NCBI GenBank assembly: GCA_012735495.1
Contig: JAAYHD010000032.1
Location: 43,762 to 107,761, forward strand
DNA: 64,000 nt
Source of the DNA: Clostridiales bacterium
GTDB taxonomy: Bacteria; Bacillota; Clostridia; Lachnospirales; Lachnospiraceae
Reading direction: 5' to 3'
This document shows, in pieces, positions 25,560 through 35,935 of the stretch (positions are counted from its first letter, which is position 1; each line of letters begins with the position of its first letter). The notes under the pieces were generated by a model that saw nothing but the letters and a program-made list of their open reading frames with translations, searched no databases and was not told the DNA's origin. Made by a program: the position numbers and the translations under genes.

Positions 25560-28022
25560 TCAATACATATCTTCCTTGCTGCGGAGCTTGCGCTTGTAGA
25601 TATTGACAACAACCTTCCTGGAAACAGGTATGAAGATAACCAGTATGGCTGCCTGTATAGCTATGAATGCCCACAGCGGCATGATTTCCTTCTTGGGCTG
25701 CGGCACATCCGGATTGAATACATCCACATCGCCGTCACCACCTCCGGGATACCAGCCCCCGGAGTCCTGGCCCATTACCGACCACTCAAATTCCTTCGTA
25801 TAAACCTGTTCATCCCCGTTGCTGTCCTCAAATGTTATTTTGATAACTCCGTACGCCAATCCTTCCACATTCGGAATTACCTCAAATTCCACATAGGAGC
25901 GTTCACCGGCATTTACATTGCCTATATAAAACATGTTGCCGTTGGAGATCATGAAATCCCCTTCAACCATTGCCGTAACATTGTTCAATGTGGATTTGCC
26001 CATGTTATAAAACTCGAAGGAAATGCTTGCAGGCATTCCTACCTTGACGCCCTCATCCCATGAGTAAAGACTTACGTAATCAACTACGGGACGGGCATTT
26101 TCCACAACCTGCAGTTTCAGCTTATGCTCTTCAACCTCGCCAATCTTACCGGTCTGGGGATTTGGCTTTATGCCGTCATACTCGTACTCTATCGTGACAT
26201 ATATGGGATATGCTCCTGTTGCAGTATCGGACTTAATCTTCATTTCCAAGGAGTCGGAATAGACCTCTCCCGGGCCGATCTTGCTTACAAAGAAGCTGTT
26301 GCTTCCCTGGGTAACCGAGAACACCTCGCTGCCCATCTGGGATTCTCCTGATATAGTGATTATTATGTTCTTGGCGGCAACCGATGAATGGGTATTGCGT
26401 ATTTCAAAATTAAAATTGAATATGCTGCCTGCCCTAAGCTCTTCGATATCTGCTTCATATTTGCTTACTATAAGCCTTGGCTTGCTGGCGCTGCCCAAAT
26501 CATTCTGAATATCCAATACGGGTATGTGTATGTCAATAATGTCCCCGCCGCCAAGATATGTGTAAGCAACCGTCAGATAACTCATTCCTTCCGGTGCGTC
26601 CTCGGAAACGGTCAACGGAATTGTGATTCTCTTGGTTTCTCCGCCCTTAAACTCACCAATGTATATGTAAGGGTCAGTATTTACCGGTATAAATGTATTG
26701 TTGGAGAGATTCTTGACCGAAACCTTGAATTCGTTAAGAGTTACATTACTCTTGTTTACAATATCAAACGAAACATCCAGTCTTTCTCCCGCCTCGGGCT
26801 TTTCCGGGGATTGGGAAACATTTGTTATCAGGATTATAGGCGTTCCTTCGTCGGGAATTACCTCTTCCTCAATATACGGGTATATTGTAACCGAAGATTC
26901 ATACTCTACACCGTCCGCATCAAAATAAGCGAACTTGAGATTAATCGGATACAGGCCGCCGTGATTTTTCTTTGCTACAAGCAGCGGCAGTTCAACCTCT
27001 ATCGTCTCCCCTGCCTTAACATTATTTGTTTCAATAAATTCCGTGTAATAATCCTTTATAAATGTCGAAGGTCCGATGTTTGACTCATCCATAAAAATAC
27101 GGGGATTAACAGCGGTGCTTCCTCCGTCGTTGACTATCTTGAGCACCAATCCCATCCTGTCTCCGGCCTTGGCGGATTCATTGTATCTAAATCCGCTTAA
27201 GTTAAGGGCCGGCGCTTTCTGGTTCTCAACGAGCGTTACGTATATCTCATGGCTGTCGGAAAGCTCGGTGCCGTCATCCATTTTATATGTAAATGTCACT
27301 GTCAGTGTCTTAAGCCCCGTCTCCGCCGTCGGCAGAACCTTTATAGGCAAACTTAACGGTATATCCTTGCCCGGAAGGACATCATCCACCTTGATCTTCT
27401 TGGTGGGGTATCCTGCTATCATGCCGGTGTTTGCATAATCAACGCTTGCATATACGCTCCTGGCGGCTATCTCGCCTACGTTGCGGACAACAAACGACAG
27501 GGTCATATCCTGGCCTATGGTCGGATTGTTTATTTTAATATCATTTACCGTTAGCTGTGCGGGTTCCTTCTCCTTAAGTATCTGCGTCATAACGGTTAGG
27601 GAAGCGTCCACCGTCTTCCCTATGGCATTGCCCTGAATAAAGAATTCGATAGGGTAAACCCCGATCTTTGCGGAATCAGGTACGATTACTTCTATTTCTA
27701 TGTACTGGTTCAATAAAGCGTAGTATATTGTTCCAAGAACATAATCGGTGCCCTCAGTCCTCAGGATCGGTGTTGATATCTTATAAGGCGTAGACGATCC
27801 GTCCACGGTAATAACAACCGATGAGATATCGGCTCCTACGGCCTTTATGGGTATAAGAAGCTTTTTTGTTTCACCGGGAACAAGAACAATATTCTCCGGC
27901 TTGGGGTTTATAACGCCGACATCCGTCTGCGCGTGCGCCGGTCCGCCGTTTCCAAAGGCACTCATAATCAGCATTAACAGTGATAAACCTATTGTTATCA
28001 AACCTTTAGCTTTCCTCTTCAT
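25560..28022 (-). CDS. large secreted CARDB/NEW3-domain protein anchored at the membrane
   Basis: 820 residues. Signal peptide MKRKAKGLITIGLSLLMLIMSAFG with cleavage probably after AHA near residue 31. The body is a series of beta-sandwich units of about 110-130 residues, each with a CARDB-like core such as LSFVVRNVGEIAARSV, LVLKIVNDGGSTAVNP, VSFDIVNKSNVTLNEF and ISFEFYNMGKSTLNNV. A Gly-rich linker (WYPGGGDGDVD) leads to a C-terminal helix (LWAFIAIQAAILVIFIPVS) and a basic tail. COG1361-like S-layer-type proteins next to MacB-like transporters are known, but their role is not. It likely forms the extracellular part of the system. Confidence 0.85.
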   Translation of the reverse strand: MKRKAKGLITIGLSLLMLIMSAFGNGGPAHAQTDVGVINPKPENIVLVPGETKKLLIPIKAVGADISSVVITVDGSSTPYKISTPILRTEGTDYVLGTIYYALLNQYIEIEVIVPDSAKIGVYPIEFFIQGNAIGKTVDASLTVMTQILKEKEPAQLTVNDIKINNPTIGQDMTLSFVVRNVGEIAARSVYASVDYANTGMIAGYPTKKIKVDDVLPGKDIPLSLPIKVLPTAETGLKTLTVTFTYKMDDGTELSDSHEIYVTLVENQKAPALNLSGFRYNESAKAGDRMGLVLKIVNDGGSTAVNPRIFMDESNIGPSTFIKDYYTEFIETNNVKAGETIEVELPLLVAKKNHGGLYPINLKFAYFDADGVEYESSVTIYPYIEEEVIPDEGTPIILITNVSQSPEKPEAGERLDVSFDIVNKSNVTLNEFKVSVKNLSNNTFIPVNTDPYIYIGEFKGGETKRITIPLTVSEDAPEGMSYLTVAYTYLGGGDIIDIHIPVLDIQNDLGSASKPRLIVSKYEADIEELRAGSIFNFNFEIRNTHSSVAAKNIIITISGESQMGSEVFSVTQGSNSFFVSKIGPGEVYSDSLEMKIKSDTATGAYPIYVTIEYEYDGIKPNPQTGKIGEVEEHKLKLQVVENARPVVDYVSLYSWDEGVKVGMPASISFEFYNMGKSTLNNVTAMVEGDFMISNGNMFYIGNVNAGERSYVEFEVIPNVEGLAYGVIKITFEDSNGDEQVYTKEFEWSVMGQDSGGWYPGGGDGDVDVFNPDVPQPKKEIMPLWAFIAIQAAILVIFIPVSRKVVVNIYKRKLRSKEDMY

Positions 28023-28104
28023 AATTATCCCTCTACTTCCTTTTTAATTCGATTTTTGTGCTTGTATTTTTCCTATATATGAATCTATTTAAATTCTCCC
28101 GATA

Positions 28105-28929
28105 TTATCCCGGGTTATGTGCCGGCAGGGCTTCCAAACCCTGTTCCGTCTGTCCGGTGTTTTCCTCCGGCCCGCCTGCTTCCGCTGTTTCCGCGGTTTC
28201 CGCCGTATTCCCGGCCAGCTGATCTACTATTTTCTCAATCCTTCCGTCCCTGATATGTATTATCCTGTCCGCATACATTGCCAGGTCCTTGTCATGGGTA
28301 ACCATCACGATTGTCTGATGGTTTGCCTTTGCCATGCCCTTTATCAGGTCCATGACCTCCCTGCTGGTCTTTGAATCCAGGTTACCCGTAGGCTCATCGG
28401 CAAACACAATCTCGGGATTGCTTACGAACGCCCTCGCAATGCCGACCCTTTGCTGCTGTCCGCCGCTCATTTCGGTGGGCTTATGTTTCAGGCGGTCGCC
28501 CAATCCTACATTGATAAGCATTTGCCTTGCCAGCCTGCGTCTTTTCTTCCTGTTCATGTGTTTGAACACCAGCGGCAGCTCCACGTTCTCCAGAGCAGTC
28601 ATTGAATTTAAAAGGTTATACGACTGGAACACGAAGCCCAGCGTGTTTTGCCTGAATTTGGCCAGCCCTCTTTCGCTCATTCTTTGAATGTTGTGCCCCT
28701 TTATCATTATCTGGCCTGCGGTGAGCTTTTCTATACCCGCCATCAGGTTCAACAGGGTGGACTTTCCCGAACCGGACGCTCCGTACAGGCATAAAAATTC
28801 GCCCCTTTTGACGTTAAAGCTTACGTCATCCACGGCAACAATCTTTTCCTTGCCCATCCTGTATATTTTTCTGGCATTTTTAACTTCTATTATATTTTCC
28901 GATTTATTGTTCCTGCTTTGTTTCAGCAT
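28105..28929 (-). CDS. ABC transporter ATP-binding protein (MacB/LolD family)
   Basis: About 274 residues: LYGASGSGKSTLLNLMAG (Walker A), FVFQSYNLLNSMTALENVELPL (Q-loop region typical of LolD/MacB), MSGGQQQRVGIARAF (signature), IVFADEPTGNLDSKTS (Walker B) and MVTHDKDLA. The C-terminal 35 residues are an unusual Glu/Ala/Thr-rich tail (AETAETAEAGGPEEN). First gene of the four-gene operon. The start is uncertain: the ATG at 28929 is 13 bases from AAAGGA, the GTG at 28941 too close to it. Confidence 0.92.
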   Translation of the reverse strand: MLKQSRNNKSENIIEVKNARKIYRMGKEKIVAVDDVSFNVKRGEFLCLYGASGSGKSTLLNLMAGIEKLTAGQIMIKGHNIQRMSERGLAKFRQNTLGFVFQSYNLLNSMTALENVELPLVFKHMNRKKRRRLARQMLINVGLGDRLKHKPTEMSGGQQQRVGIARAFVSNPEIVFADEPTGNLDSKTSREVMDLIKGMAKANHQTIVMVTHDKDLAMYADRIIHIRDGRIEKIVDQLAGNTAETAETAEAGGPEENTGQTEQGLEALPAHNPG

Positions 28930-29092
28930 ATTTGTTATCACGTCCTTTTACAGGCATGTAGTCTTTTATAATGAATGATACAATAAATAACTTAAATTAT
29001 GTCTAAATAAAATCTTAATTATTTCTTACATTTTCCTGTCCTGATAAATATTAGACGAATCAAATTCAATCCGGTATCCATATTTTTTTAAT

Positions 29093-30334
29093 TTATTCAA
29101 TAATTTCTTCTCCGGCAATCTCTTCCGTCCCGGACGAATCCGCCGGTTCGTCGTTGACCCTGTTCATTTGTTCTTTCCTTTGAATCCTGTAATCCACAAA
29201 TCTTACAAGGATCAGCTTAATATACGCGCCTACCGGTACTGCCAAAAGCATTCCAAGCAGCCCGCCTATGGCATTGCCGAAGATTAAGGATACAATAATT
29301 ATAAGCGGATGTATCTTTATTGATTTGCTGAGCAGCTTCGGACCTATGAAATTTCCGTCCACAAACTGGACAACAACAAGTATTGCTAATGCAATTACAA
29401 GCTTTTGAATTTCTCCGTTGATTATGCATACAAGCACCGTACTGATATATGCCACAATCGGGCCGAAATACGGTATAAGGTTTCCCAATCCCGCAAAAAT
29501 ACCTATTACAATAGCAAATCTTACGCCAACCACGGATAGTACCAGGCTTATTAGTATCATCATGACAAAAGCGTCGGTAAGCTGTCCTCTCACGTATCCT
29601 GAAAAGGCATAATCCAAATCACTTATAAAAATTGATATTCTCCTGTTCGTATTCTCGGAAAACAGGGCATAACATACTTTTTTCAGGTAGGATTTAATCA
29701 TCCTTCCGTCAATGATGAAGTAAAAGCCGATTATAAACCCGAATATAATCGTCGTCAGGTAATTTGATATATTTGTTATGGCTGATATTATGCTCTCGGC
29801 AAAACCCTTCAGGACATTCATTATTACCGTCAGGGTGTCCTCAACATATTCCTCAATCTGACCGGATTGGATATCAAGCCTCTCCATATACTGGATTATA
29901 GAGTTGTAAAGCGACTCCACGCTTTTCTTGTAGCCCTCCGCCAGCTTTACAATGTCATCAAAGTTGGCCAGCCTTATCTGGTCCGTTACGCTGAAGATCA
30001 GGAGGGATATGAGACCTGCCACGGCTATGAAAAATATGGCAACGGATATTATGGCGGCCCAGGTTCTTTTCCTTTTCATCCTTTTAAAGAGCTTTAACTT
30101 AAGGAACTTTGATTCAAAGAAATTCACCAGGGGATCCATAAGATAGGCGAATATAAACCCTAAAATGACAGGCCTGATTACCCTGATCAGCCAGTTCAGC
30201 TTGCCCATCAGGTTGTCGAAAATCGCGGGAGCATTCTTTGCCAGTAATGAGAGGACATATATAATAACCGCCGTAATTATTACATATAGTGAAATTTGTA
30301 AATATTTCCGGTTTATCTTGTCTTTAATCTTCAT
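29093..30334 (-). CDS. AI-2E family transporter (PerM/YtvI-like permease)
   Basis: 413 residues with the eight-helix pattern of the family: two N-terminal helices, the soluble middle part with LDIQSGQIEEY, and the conserved C-terminal run GLGNLIPYFGPIVAYI, FVDGNFIGPKLLSKSIKIHPLIII and GGLLGMLLAVPVGAYI. Members export autoinducer-2 or move Na+/H+; the exact substrate of this one cannot be told. It lies 3 bp after the cytidylate kinase-like gene and is likely co-transcribed with it. Confidence 0.88.
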   Translation of the reverse strand: MKIKDKINRKYLQISLYVIITAVIIYVLSLLAKNAPAIFDNLMGKLNWLIRVIRPVILGFIFAYLMDPLVNFFESKFLKLKLFKRMKRKRTWAAIISVAIFFIAVAGLISLLIFSVTDQIRLANFDDIVKLAEGYKKSVESLYNSIIQYMERLDIQSGQIEEYVEDTLTVIMNVLKGFAESIISAITNISNYLTTIIFGFIIGFYFIIDGRMIKSYLKKVCYALFSENTNRRISIFISDLDYAFSGYVRGQLTDAFVMMILISLVLSVVGVRFAIVIGIFAGLGNLIPYFGPIVAYISTVLVCIINGEIQKLVIALAILVVVQFVDGNFIGPKLLSKSIKIHPLIIIVSLIFGNAIGGLLGMLLAVPVGAYIKLILVRFVDYRIQRKEQMNRVNDEPADSSGTEEIAGEEIIE

Positions 30335-30337
30335 CTG

Positions 30338-30961
30338 CTACGCATCCCCTCTTCCCCGTTTGATGAAATCAGCAATCAGATCGACCGCATTATCTATTCC
30401 CACGAAATCGCTGCGGATGGATAAATGGTAGTTCTCCGCCTTGCCCCATTTGCCGCCGGTATGGTAGTTGTAATAGCTTGCCCTGCGCTTATCATATTTC
30501 ATGATGGTCTCTTCAGCCTCCTCCTCGGGAATGCTGAATATCTTTACAGCCCTTTCCTTTCTGAAATCCATGTCGGCCCATATGAACACATGGACCACAT
30601 CCTTACGGTCCCTTAAAATATAATCCGCGCACCTTCCCACAATAACACAGGGGCCTTCCGACGCTATCTTTCGTATTACATTCGATTGGGCAAGATATAT
30701 CTGATCGTCAAGGGACAGCTGGGTAAACCCGATATCCTGGTTGCCATACGCATTCATTCCCATGGCTATGGAATACAGCAGGCTGCCTACGGTTCTTTTC
30801 TCAGCGTTTTCAAACAGCTTTTCGGAAAAACCACTTTCCCTGGCTGCCCTTGTTATCAGCTCCCTGTCATAAAAGGGAATGTCAAGCTTCTTTGCCAGCT
30901 TTTCCCCGATTTCCCTTCCTCCGCTTGCATACTGTCTGCTTATGGTAATGATTTTACTCAA
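30338..30961 (-). CDS. cytidylate kinase-like family protein
   Basis: About 207 residues: KIITISRQYASGGREIGEKLAKKL, IPFYDRELITRAA and PCVIVGRCADYILRDRK are the standard signature of the Cytidylate_kin2 family, common in Clostridia beside membrane proteins. The family has a P-loop variant (SGGREIG in place of GxxGxGKS). I start it at TTG 30961, eight bases after AGGGGG; the track start is 13 codons upstream. Nucleotide substrate unproven. Confidence 0.82.
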   Translation of the reverse strand: MSKIITISRQYASGGREIGEKLAKKLDIPFYDRELITRAARESGFSEKLFENAEKRTVGSLLYSIAMGMNAYGNQDIGFTQLSLDDQIYLAQSNVIRKIASEGPCVIVGRCADYILRDRKDVVHVFIWADMDFRKERAVKIFSIPEEEAEETIMKYDKRRASYYNYHTGGKWGKAENYHLSIRSDFVGIDNAVDLIADFIKRGRGDA

Positions 30962-31122
30962 AGCACACACCCCCTTCCGTCCTATATTATCCGGAAACAT
31001 TTAAATTGCTCGTATTATTTCCAGTATAGCACACCGTGTTGAAAAATAGTGATTATAATTAAAATATAAAACATTTTTAATATATTGACAAATAATCTTA
31101 ACATGCTTTTCAAGTAAATTTA

Positions 31123-33759
31123 TCAAATATATCCCATTACTTTATAATATGCCCTCATTATTCGCGGCAGTCTTTCACTCGTCCTCTTTCTTAAGGTATT
31201 ATAATATTTCCTTAGGATCAAATACTCCGCAAGGCTTATTGATTGCCTTGCAAACCTGGCTTTTTTGGCAATCTCCATGCATCTTTCAAAATCCTTGGCA
31301 GGGGTGATTATCATATGCTCCTTTATATATTCCTCGTTGTCCTCAAGATTTGTTATTCTATCCGGAAAATCCCTGCTTATTTTCAGCAGCTTTTCTATGT
31401 TCCTATAAATCTTCAACGCTTTTGCGCTGTAGTTTTCACCCGCCGTATCTCGTGACCTTATGCGGCATATCCCCAGGCAGGCTAAGCCTCCTATTAATAA
31501 AATGGTAATGATAATCGGCGCAACCAACCTAACACCAGTCCAGGGCCCTGTGTTGCCTTCATAATCGGAACCGTCGGTACCAATAGCTGTTTCATCCATA
31601 TCATCGGTTGACGGGCTCGGCCTGTTATCATTCTTACTCATATCCGGTACCGCCGTAGGCCTGGACGGAGCAGCGGTCGGTGTTGCCTTGGAGGGCTTTG
31701 GGGTCGGTGTTGCCGGCTTGGGCGTAGGCTCGGCGGCTTCCGGTGTCGGCCGCGGAGTCGGTGATATCACCGGCCGCACCGTATCATCCGTTCCTTCCAG
31801 TGCGGCTTCGGTTGACGTACCCGGAGTAAATTCAACAGGATACCATCCGAAACCGTCAATATATACCTCAACCCAGGCGTGGGCATTATAATCCCTGACC
31901 GTAATCCGCGCAGCATCACTCCTGCCTGTTTCATAATCCTGTGCCTGCTTTTGGAGATCCTCCCTGGATATAACATATCCTTCGACATACCTGGCCGGAT
32001 AACCCATAGCCCTCAGCATAAGCGCCGCCGCAGTCGCATAATGTGAGCAGTATCCCACCTTGCTTTCATAAATAAAATACTCGGCAAAATCCTCACCTTT
32101 GGGGAGCTTGCCCGGCGCCAATGTATACCTGGTATATTTCTTTAAATAATTTTTAATATATTTAACAGCGCTTTGCAGGTCATTTGCCGCGGCTCCTACA
32201 ACTTCCCCGGAAAAATCGCTCTTTAACCTGGTTAACCTTCCTTCGGGGAGCCTGGTATAGTACTCATAAATAAACTCCCGGTATTTTTCATTCAAGCTGT
32301 ATATTGAAAATCTTTCATGCTCGTCATCGGATACAAGGCTTCCTTCCCTTTCAATGAAAACTCTTTTTGCCGTGGACGCAAATACATCAATATTATCCAG
32401 TGTATACGGTATTTCTATATATTCATAGGTGCCTGAATCCATTCCCTTATCCGATAATACCGCCAAATCATAGAACAGGTCCAACCCGTCCAGATTATCA
32501 AAGACAGTATAATAGGGCGTGTATACATAATACCTGTTTGCTTCCAGATATTCTATTTCGATGGTCTTACGTTTCATTACGAGCCTGCGTGAGCATAAAT
32601 CAAGCATTGTCCCGTTTCCGATGACAGGCTCAAATTTATCACCCTCGACAGCATCCAGCATCCTGCGGTATGCACTTTTGGCGCTCCATGAATGGGTTTC
32701 CCAGCTGTCACCCGTATACTCACTCCCGGCATAGCCCCGTAAATATATGCCCTTCATTATGGAATCCATGGGAGCGACGATAACTAGATGCTCGGTTCCG
32801 TCATGAACAACCCGGTCAACCCTCCCCAGCTTTCCAAGACTTAACCCTCCTACACTTTCATTTCTGTTGGTCTTGATATCCAGCTTGATATCCTCAACGG
32901 CGGATTTGACATCATCCAATGAAAAATTCGTAATATAGCCTTGCAGTTTTGCCTTGGCCTTGCGGATACCGGTTTGGTTTTCGTACATTTCCGCCGGGAA
33001 AAACAGCTTCATTATGAAAAACAGCAAAAGCGCCAATGAACAAAATATTAACGCTGCCTTAATCCTAATCCGGCTGACAATGTCCGGCCGGGTAATCTCC
33101 GGCGTTATGGAGAAAATGGATTTTCGATAAGGAAAACTGTTGGAGACCAATATGAAAAGAATGACAAGAATGGCCGCCACAAGCTCTGTTTCAGGCGGGG
33201 TTACCCCCATGGCAAAGCTTGCCGCTGCCGATGCCGATAAAAGAATACAGCATAAAGTTTTCATTCGCCTGCCGGTAAATGTCATTGAAAAAATCCATGC
33301 CACCGGCAGTATTATCATAATCAAAAGGATTGTTACGTCCCTTTTTTCTGTCGCATATTCCGCGACATACCTGAACGCCGGAAAGCCGTAATATTCGGCC
33401 GCCTTTTTGATAACCGCATTTTCAACAATATATAACCCGTTCTGCAGTTTTTTAACATTCAGATACAAGATAACCGCGTATATTGCCCCGCACGACATAA
33501 GCTTAACAGCAAAATACCCGGGCATTCTCAGCAAGGCATAAAAAGCGGCTGCCGATATAACTGACACCATGATAAACAGCGCATATACAACCTGCAGTTC
33601 AAAGCATTTTATTAATATGGAAATAAAACAGAAGCTCCCTGAAAACACCGCCAGTGCCTGCGCAATCATCATATAAACAGGAAATTTGGCGCTTCCGTTT
33701 TCCTCGGACATATAAATTTTGTCATTTATGGCGATGCCAATATCTTTCTTCCTTCCCAT
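31123..33759 (-). CDS. transglutaminase-like membrane protein (TgpA type)
   Basis: About 878 residues. The N-terminus carries about six membrane helices, then an extracytoplasmic domain with a transglutaminase fold: Cys in KVGYCSHYATAAALMLRAMG, His in YNAHAWVEVYIDGFGWYPV, and Asp/Glu in PVEFTPG. A Pro/Thr linker of about 60 residues (PTPRPTPEAAEPTPKP) precedes one more helix and a cytoplasmic tail of about 120 residues. It is the usual partner of MoxR and DUF58 proteins, here directly upstream, in an envelope-maturation module. Start at 33759, ten bases after the DUF58 stop. Confidence 0.87.
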   Translation of the reverse strand: MGRKKDIGIAINDKIYMSEENGSAKFPVYMMIAQALAVFSGSFCFISILIKCFELQVVYALFIMVSVISAAAFYALLRMPGYFAVKLMSCGAIYAVILYLNVKKLQNGLYIVENAVIKKAAEYYGFPAFRYVAEYATEKRDVTILLIMIILPVAWIFSMTFTGRRMKTLCCILLSASAAASFAMGVTPPETELVAAILVILFILVSNSFPYRKSIFSITPEITRPDIVSRIRIKAALIFCSLALLLFFIMKLFFPAEMYENQTGIRKAKAKLQGYITNFSLDDVKSAVEDIKLDIKTNRNESVGGLSLGKLGRVDRVVHDGTEHLVIVAPMDSIMKGIYLRGYAGSEYTGDSWETHSWSAKSAYRRMLDAVEGDKFEPVIGNGTMLDLCSRRLVMKRKTIEIEYLEANRYYVYTPYYTVFDNLDGLDLFYDLAVLSDKGMDSGTYEYIEIPYTLDNIDVFASTAKRVFIEREGSLVSDDEHERFSIYSLNEKYREFIYEYYTRLPEGRLTRLKSDFSGEVVGAAANDLQSAVKYIKNYLKKYTRYTLAPGKLPKGEDFAEYFIYESKVGYCSHYATAAALMLRAMGYPARYVEGYVISREDLQKQAQDYETGRSDAARITVRDYNAHAWVEVYIDGFGWYPVEFTPGTSTEAALEGTDDTVRPVISPTPRPTPEAAEPTPKPATPTPKPSKATPTAAPSRPTAVPDMSKNDNRPSPSTDDMDETAIGTDGSDYEGNTGPWTGVRLVAPIIITILLIGGLACLGICRIRSRDTAGENYSAKALKIYRNIEKLLKISRDFPDRITNLEDNEEYIKEHMIITPAKDFERCMEIAKKARFARQSISLAEYLILRKYYNTLRKRTSERLPRIMRAYYKVMGYI

Positions 33760-33769
33760 ACAACCACCG

Positions 33770-34975
33770 TTATCCCCGGCCAAGCCTAATCTCATCCCAG
33801 TCCAGCCTGACATCGGACGAGCTTACCGAGAATAAACCCATGCCGGATTTCTTTGCTTTTTTAACAAGTTTGTCATCTACCGGGATATCCGGCTGCAGGT
33901 TTATCTTGTTTATGGCCTTTATCATAAGCAGCGAATCAATCTGCTTATCCGAAAATGAACCGGACACAAAAAACAGGTCCGTATACTGCTCATTAGGATA
34001 TTCGGCAAAGTATACAGCTGCCATATCCGTTCCATCCATATAGAGACCGCTGCCAAGAATACAGTCGATCGCCTCAAACAGATCCTCTTCCTTCGCAACC
34101 CTCACTCTTCTGCACATGCCGATATTCTTGTCATACCAGGCCAGATAATGGATGTGTCCCTTCAGCATAAATGAGTAGGACAGGGACAGGGCGCATTCCA
34201 ATATGGAATCCGCCATATCCAGCTCGTTCTCTCCTTTAGGGATACGCAAATCCGCCAAAATCGCCACAGAGCAGTTCATAGGCTCTGAAAAATCCTTTAT
34301 CATCAGGTGATTCTGCTTAATGCTGAGCTTCCAGTGAATCCTTGAAAACCGGTCTCCCTCCCTGTACTCCCTGATTTCAAACACCTCGGAGGGATCGTCA
34401 CCCGCCTTAAACGGCGAAAAAATATCGCTTTCGACTTGGATTTTGGGACTGTACTTCAGATAATCTTCCGTTGTCTCATGAAAGGCCGGCAGAACCGCAA
34501 CCTTTATTCCGGTCTCTTTTCTTTTTCTAAAGGAAAAAAGCCTAAGATAGTCATATACGCGCACTTTAGTTATAGCTACATAAATGTTTCCCATATGCAT
34601 TGATGAAAGGTTCATGGTCAGGGTTGTCGTCGAGCGCTTGTCGACGCATGCGCATATTTCCTCCCTGCAGCTGTAAGTACCGCCTGAAAAAGAGTTATAA
34701 CAGGCCAATGTTATCCGTATATTAGGAATCGGCAGAAATGCAGAGTTGGTAATCTGAACGGATACCGGCACATCATCCCCCCTGTTTACCACATGGGTGG
34801 ATGAAACCAACTCAAATGAAAGCATTCTGCTTGTATAAATCAGAGTTTCAAGCATGACAAGGGGGACGGCTGCAGTGACAAGGAAAAGAATCCATGTGTG
34901 GTAGTCGTCATAAAGAACTGCCAGCCATCCGGCCAATAACAGGATAACGATATATTTAAATTTGTTTCGAAGCAT
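33770..34975 (-). CDS. DUF58 domain-containing protein
   Basis: 401 residues: one or two membrane helices at the N-terminus (YIVILLLAGWLAVLY, WILFLVTAAVPLV), a beta domain, then the DUF58 core with VFEIREYREGDRFSRIHWKLSIKQNHLMIKDF. DUF58 proteins have a von Willebrand factor A-like fold and work with MoxR ATPases as chaperone or assembly modules. Middle gene of the MoxR-DUF58-transglutaminase operon. Confidence 0.9.
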   Translation of the reverse strand: MLRNKFKYIVILLLAGWLAVLYDDYHTWILFLVTAAVPLVMLETLIYTSRMLSFELVSSTHVVNRGDDVPVSVQITNSAFLPIPNIRITLACYNSFSGGTYSCREEICACVDKRSTTTLTMNLSSMHMGNIYVAITKVRVYDYLRLFSFRKRKETGIKVAVLPAFHETTEDYLKYSPKIQVESDIFSPFKAGDDPSEVFEIREYREGDRFSRIHWKLSIKQNHLMIKDFSEPMNCSVAILADLRIPKGENELDMADSILECALSLSYSFMLKGHIHYLAWYDKNIGMCRRVRVAKEEDLFEAIDCILGSGLYMDGTDMAAVYFAEYPNEQYTDLFFVSGSFSDKQIDSLLMIKAINKINLQPDIPVDDKLVKKAKKSGMGLFSVSSSDVRLDWDEIRLGRG

Positions 34976-34990
34976 GATAACCGTGCCCTT

Positions 34991-35935
34991 TCACGCCAAT
35001 ATCCGGGGTGCTTTTACCGTCCGCAGTATATCATCCAAAAGGTTGTCCACGGTAATATTATTGACCCTTGCCTTGGGCTTTAAAATAATCCTGTGCGTTG
35101 CCACATCCTTGAATATGGATGAAACATCGGAAGGAAGGACGTAATCCCTTTCATTAAGAAACGCCGTGGCCTTCACCATGTTCATCAATGCCAGGGATCC
35201 TCTGGGGCTTACTCCCAGCTCTATCAGAGGATTGGTCCTTGTCTGCTGTACCAGCTGCGTTATATATTCATAAATCGAGTCATGAATATATACATTTTCA
35301 ACCAGAGACTGCATATGCAGTATCTCGTCCCGGTCCACCACTTGCACCACATTTTCAAGAGGATTGGAGTTCTGTCTCTGCTTTAATATGTCTATCTCGC
35401 TCTCCATATCGGGATATCCCATCGAAAGCCGGACCATAAACCTGTCCATCTGTGATTCGGGAAGCATCTGCGTTCCTACCGAGCCTATGGGATTTTGCGT
35501 TGCAATAACTACAAAGGGCTTTGGTACATCCCGCGTAACGCTGTCCACAGTAACCTTTCCTTCCTCCATAACCTCAAGAAGCGCCGACTGTGTCTTGCTG
35601 GATGTCCTGTTGATTTCGTCCGCAAGAAACAGGTTGCACATTATTGCGCCCGGCTTGTACCTGTAGCTTTCTCCATCCTTTGAAAGCATGTGAAAGCCGA
35701 CCACATCCGTTGGCAGAACATCAGGTGTAAACTGGAGCCTGTTGTGCTTCAGCGCCATAGCCTTTGAGAATGCCAGTGCCAGCGTGGTTTTTCCCACACC
35801 CGGATTATCCTCCAGCAGAATATGTCCCTTGGCCAAAATTGCTGTAAGAACCTTGCTGATGATGTCCCTCTTGCCTATAACCACCTTGTTAACTTCATCG
35901 ATAATCTTTATGGCCCGTTCGTTATACGTTTCCAT
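34991..35935 (-). CDS. MoxR-family AAA+ ATPase
   Basis: 314 residues: VVIGKRDII at the start, Walker A LEDNPGVGKTTLALAF, Walker B LFLADEINRTSSKTQSALLEVMEEG, the sensor stretch FVVIATQNPIGSVGTQMLPESQMDRF and the C-terminal lid SPRGSLALM. MoxR ATPases act as chaperones that activate a VWA-domain partner, here the adjacent DUF58 protein. First gene of its operon; AT-rich DNA upstream holds several TATAAT-like boxes shared with the divergent foldase gene. Confidence 0.93.
   Translation of the reverse strand: METYNERAIKIIDEVNKVVIGKRDIISKVLTAILAKGHILLEDNPGVGKTTLALAFSKAMALKHNRLQFTPDVLPTDVVGFHMLSKDGESYRYKPGAIMCNLFLADEINRTSSKTQSALLEVMEEGKVTVDSVTRDVPKPFVVIATQNPIGSVGTQMLPESQMDRFMVRLSMGYPDMESEIDILKQRQNSNPLENVVQVVDRDEILHMQSLVENVYIHDSIYEYITQLVQQTRTNPLIELGVSPRGSLALMNMVKATAFLNERDYVLPSDVSSIFKDVATHRIILKPKARVNNITVDNLLDDILRTVKAPRILA

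Noticed and set aside
26388-27083. 231-codon plus-strand ORF
   Set aside because: Antisense shadow of the CARDB gene; the composition is that of a complemented beta-rich coding frame.
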